Below, one piece after another: positions 56,730 through 59,188 of a stretch of DNA of 59,188 nucleotides. The translations under genes were made by a program, and so were the position numbers. Where the stretch lies: the NCBI GenBank assembly GCA_002928965.1, contig PERU01000024.1, positions 1 through 59,188 of the forward strand, read 5' to 3'. Origin of the DNA: Methylomonas sp. (GTDB lineage: Bacteria > Pseudomonadota > Gammaproteobacteria > Methylococcales > Methylomonadaceae). Positions within the stretch are counted from its first letter, which is position 1. Each line of letters opens with the position of its first letter. The notes under the pieces were generated by a model, which saw nothing but the letters and a program-made list of their open reading frames with translations, searched no databases and was not told where the DNA came from.

Positions 56730-57343
56730 CCCTGCATGAGCAAGCATCGTCAGCTAACGCCTATAAAATTGCCATCCCGGCAGATGATCTGAATCCTGGC
56801 CCGGAAAATTAACACCACTCTTTGCCGCATTGCTTGGGCATTTCACAGACAACATTAAATTAAGCCGTTGAGCGCGGCGAGCAAATTTGCACTTTAAATC
56901 ACACTGATTTGAGCAAAACATGGTTGGTTTTTCAATGCTCGTTACCGGCCAGAATCCGTCAGACGAAACAAATCCGCCAAGGGCAAATGTCTAGCCAAAA
57001 GCAGTCGTAGGGTGCGGTGAGTTTACGAACCGCACCAATCGCGATCGATGCGGTGCACACTGTTTACCGCATCTACGGCCCTGACCACGAAGAAACGCTC
57101 AATGGTAAGACCCGTACCTCTTCGGTGCTCCGTAAAAGATCGACTATTCCCCTGATCTCTATTGTCGCGATATACCCAAAACTTTCTTTTGTCGGGGCGA
57201 TGCAGTCGTTTGACGACCGTTAGAGGGAGCTACTTTCCGGGGGCTTGGGCTTCATCCCGGTCGGTCGGTTTCGCTTAACTGGCGCGATAAGTGCTTATAC
57301 AAATCTAGTACTAATTGATCAATTTAAATTAAGAGTAATATTT
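56730..57343. other. Intergenic region before the PEP-CTERM gene
   Basis: No supportable gene. 57007-57055 contains a GTAGGGTGCGG/CCGCACC repeat followed by a degenerate second arm (GATGCGGTGCAC), resembling a dispersed intergenic repeat. A frame at 57017-57223 crosses it and is not supported. The rest shows no structure I can name. Confidence 0.55.
57007..57055. repeat. GTAGGGTGCGG-type intergenic repeat
   Basis: GTAGGGTGCGGTGAG is followed by CGAACCGCACC, so GGTGCGG/CCGCACC pair as a small hairpin. A third, direct GATGCGGTGCAC follows at about 57046. Such repeats are common between genes in this kind of genome. Confidence 0.5.
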
Positions 57344-57934
57344 ATGTTAATTCGGCTAATCCAGTTAATTCTGCTTACATTCACGCTCGCCCAGAGCGCT
57401 CAAGCCGCGATGATCACTGAGTCGGGTGGCATCATGACGGGAGCGACGGGCATCGACGTTGGCGGCAAACTTTACGATATGGAGTTAAAGGACGGCACGT
57501 GCGTGTTGTTGTTCGGCGGCTGTGATGAGCAGTCGGATTTCCCATTCGACGCCGCTGGTACACAATTGGCGTTGACACAACTTCAGATATTAATTTCCTC
57601 TTCAGCATTCTCCAATTCACCGGGATTAATCTCGGGGTGTCCATCGTCATTTATATGCTCATTCATTAATCCATATGAAATTCACAATGTTAGCGGATTT
57701 ATTGTAATGGACGAGTTCCGCATTTACGCCTTCGGAAGCCTTCCTCTAATATTCCAAGACGTGTTAATAGACCCAAATTTCGATACATCAATCAAGGCAA
57801 TCGGTGCGGTCTACGCAATATGGACAGCACAACCGACAGGCACAATACCCGAACCTAGTTCGCTACTGCTGATAGGCATGGGTCTGTTAGGTCAGCGTTT
57901 AGTGCGCGCTCGGTCCAAAAGACTGCCGGTTTAA
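57344..57934 (+). CDS. PEP-CTERM sorting-signal exported protein
   Basis: A 196-residue protein with a signal peptide (MLIRLIQLILLTFTLAQSAQA) and a C-terminal PEP-CTERM tripartite signal: PEPSS, a hydrophobic stretch LLLIGMGLLG, and basic residues (RLVRARSKR). Exosortase would cleave it at the membrane. The middle has two Cys pairs (GTCVLLFGGC, SGCPSSFICSF). Start ATG 57344 follows a weak AAGAG site. The 3' end overlaps the convergent reverse transcriptase by 80 bases, suggesting insertion or rearrangement. Confidence 0.8.
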   Translation: MLIRLIQLILLTFTLAQSAQAAMITESGGIMTGATGIDVGGKLYDMELKDGTCVLLFGGCDEQSDFPFDAAGTQLALTQLQILISSSAFSNSPGLISGCPSSFICSFINPYEIHNVSGFIVMDEFRIYAFGSLPLIFQDVLIDPNFDTSIKAIGAVYAIWTAQPTGTIPEPSSLLLIGMGLLGQRLVRARSKRLPV

Positions 57935-58931
57935 CCACGTCGCCCAACCCGGCAGTACACCAGCGCCGCCAGCGTTGACGGTACTGCCCCAGAACCTTGG
58001 CCAGCTCAGCTGAGCTGGCTTTTTTCCGGATCTGTTGCTCATAAAGCCGGTGCAGTGTTTCAACGTGTTTGCTGACGGTGACGGCAGCCAGTTGCAAAGC
58101 GTGCCGCGAGAAGTGGTAGCCGAGAAAATCAAAGCCGTGCTCGAGCTTGCCGATGCAGGTTTTGTCGGAGTGTTGCTTGAGTTTCAGGCGGTTGAAGGTT
58201 TGATTCAAGACCTTGATCGCCCGCCGGTTTTGCCAGCGGGTTTTGCTCAAGATCAGGATGTCGTCCATGTAGCGCACGTAGTAGTGGCCCGGCTGCCGAC
58301 TCAGTTGGTCGTCCAAGGCCTTGAGGTATAAGGCGGCCAACAGCGGGCTGATGGCGCAACCGCGCGAGATGCCTTGTTCGATATCCCGATATTCTCCGCC
58401 CGCCTCCACGGTGCGTCGCACGATCGCGTAGCAGTAGCGCCTGAGCAGTGGTTCGGCTATCTGGTCAGCAAACTGGTTAAGCAGCGTGTATTGGTCGATG
58501 GCTTGGTAGTAGCCCTTGACATCGGTTTTGCAGACAAAGCAGTATTCCCCCAGTTTGGCCTGGATCTGGGTCACGGCGCGCTTGAGGCCGCCATGACCTT
58601 TGACATGCACGCAAGACGGCGACACGGTCAGCTTGTCCTGCAGCAGAACGCTCAACAGTTTGATCACCACCGCATCTTCGGCCGCCCAAAGATGCACGAT
58701 CTGTCCGTTTTTTTTACACAGCCTATGCTGAGGGGCAAATCGATAGTCGCCGCAACGGATCTCAGCCAGCAGCCCGATCTTGCGCGTGGGCCAATGCCGT
58801 CGCAAGTGCCAGATATCGGCATCCGCGGGGAAATACCGACGTTGTCGGCTGACGTCGATGAATGCCTGCTCTAATTGCGCGGGACTGATGGACAAAGCCT
58901 TGTCGTTAGCCGGTTTTCGCTGTGTGGTCAT
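57855..58931 (-). CDS. Stand-alone reverse transcriptase (group II-like RT)
   Basis: A 358-residue RNA-directed DNA polymerase. RT motifs: D137 in CKTDVKGYYQAI (catalytic Asp of motif A), QGISRGCAISPLLAALY at 186-202, and YVRYMDDILILSKT with the YMDD box at 221-224, then FDFLGYHF. Lack of the SQ variant argues against a diversity-generating element. There is no group II intron maturase X or HNH domain after the RT, and the tail is short. ATG 58931 is preferred over GTG 58940. The function is unknown; defence RT, retron or transposon-associated RT are possible. Confidence 0.85.
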   Translation of the reverse strand: MTTQRKPANDKALSISPAQLEQAFIDVSRQRRYFPADADIWHLRRHWPTRKIGLLAEIRCGDYRFAPQHRLCKKNGQIVHLWAAEDAVVIKLLSVLLQDKLTVSPSCVHVKGHGGLKRAVTQIQAKLGEYCFVCKTDVKGYYQAIDQYTLLNQFADQIAEPLLRRYCYAIVRRTVEAGGEYRDIEQGISRGCAISPLLAALYLKALDDQLSRQPGHYYVRYMDDILILSKTRWQNRRAIKVLNQTFNRLKLKQHSDKTCIGKLEHGFDFLGYHFSRHALQLAAVTVSKHVETLHRLYEQQIRKKASSAELAKVLGQYRQRWRRWCTAGLGDVVKPAVFWTERALNADLTDPCLSAVAN

Positions 58932-59188
58932 TATCGACACCGTAAGTGTCAGCTTTTTTTACATTCAAGTCGGTATTTATATAGCGTGGCATGTTAGTTT
59001 AAAATCATGATGTCTTTTTATTTCAATCAGTTAACGTCATTACCCATAGATCTTATGGTGAATATAGTGGTGTCAGGTTTCATTACACTACGACTCGTTC
59101 ATGGCCTCGTCCTGTTCGCCGAATCCGCTCCGATTAGAGCTCGTAGGATGGGTAGAGGCGCTAGCCGAAACCCATCAAAAACACCCTC
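58932..59188. other. Region upstream of the reverse transcriptase
   Basis: No gene. A hairpin GACAC-CGTAA-GTGTC at 58936-58950, followed by seven T on the plus strand, lies at the RT start codon. On the RT's own strand it is TGACACTTACGGTGTC just before the ATG and could affect translation; on the plus strand it looks like a weak terminator. The right edge holds part of a GTAGGATGGGT repeat. Confidence 0.5.
59143..59177. repeat. GTAGGATGGGT-type repeat at the right edge
   Basis: GTAGGATGGGTAGAGGCGCTAGCCGAAACCCATC has GATGGGT paired with ACCCATC, a widespread dispersed repeat in these bacteria. It is complete or nearly so before the window ends. Confidence 0.65.

Noticed and set aside
57017-57223. 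A 68-codon frame upstream of the PEP-CTERM gene
   Set aside because: It crosses a palindromic repeat, lacks a ribosome site and has no recognisable motif.
57855-58931. Diversity-generating retroelement
   Set aside because: The RT lacks the SQ motif of DGR enzymes, and I see no template repeat/variable repeat pair or accessory avd gene in the 1 kb around it. Absence beyond the window edge cannot be excluded.

Overview
This is a gene-dense chromosomal window from a gammaproteobacterium. The best guess is a methanotroph-type Methylococcales genome. This rests on moderate G+C, a PQQ-associated ABC binding protein, a Calvin-type class II aldolase, a PEP-CTERM protein, DUF3422/DUF3581/DUF1631 proteins, and many short palindromic intergenic repeats. 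No methane or methanol oxidation gene lies in the window, so the assignment is inference.

Layout. 1-5 kb: an orphan PQQ-type ABC binding protein, a PilZ protein, a MOSC protein, an OmpA lipoprotein with a Gln-rich tail, and an IS66 relic. 5-10.6 kb: a minus-strand operon of a FemAB-like acyltransferase, an Old Yellow Enzyme and a large GH94-like protein. 10.6-16.5 kb: a DUF938 methyltransferase, a DUF3422 protein, then an accessory patch (frameshifted nuclease-like gene, a RelE-type toxin-antitoxin pair, a Uma2 nuclease), then a lone MotA. 16.5-24.7 kb: a GH3 beta-glucosidase and sugar symporter pair, membrane proteins, and a class II aldolase with a TTG start and a shortened active-site loop. 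24.8-31.2 kb: a DASH cryptochrome, an exported glutathione peroxidase and an RND pump. 31.4-40.9 kb: core genes (pit with its PhoU-like partner, truA, an L,D-transpeptidase, rlmD, cysM, ppk1-dnaQ, rpoS). 41.7-56.7 kb: a J-domain protein, mobB-moeA, a porin with a haem lipoprotein, a PilZ-DUF1631-GGDEF-EAL protein, an aminotransferase-rhodanese-DUF3581 operon, dksA-gluQ, acs and a DMT exporter. 56.7-59.2 kb: a PEP-CTERM protein overlapping a stand-alone reverse transcriptase.

The most distinctive non-genic content is at least three families of miniature inverted-repeat elements. One copy has a clean 8-bp target duplication. Another is nested inside a second repeat, with CTAG at both junctions. 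The strongest leads for new biology are the reverse transcriptase at the right end, the loop-deleted aldolase, the GH94-like operon and the homopolymer frameshift in the nuclease-like gene. I found no CRISPR array, tRNA, rRNA or intact insertion sequence.
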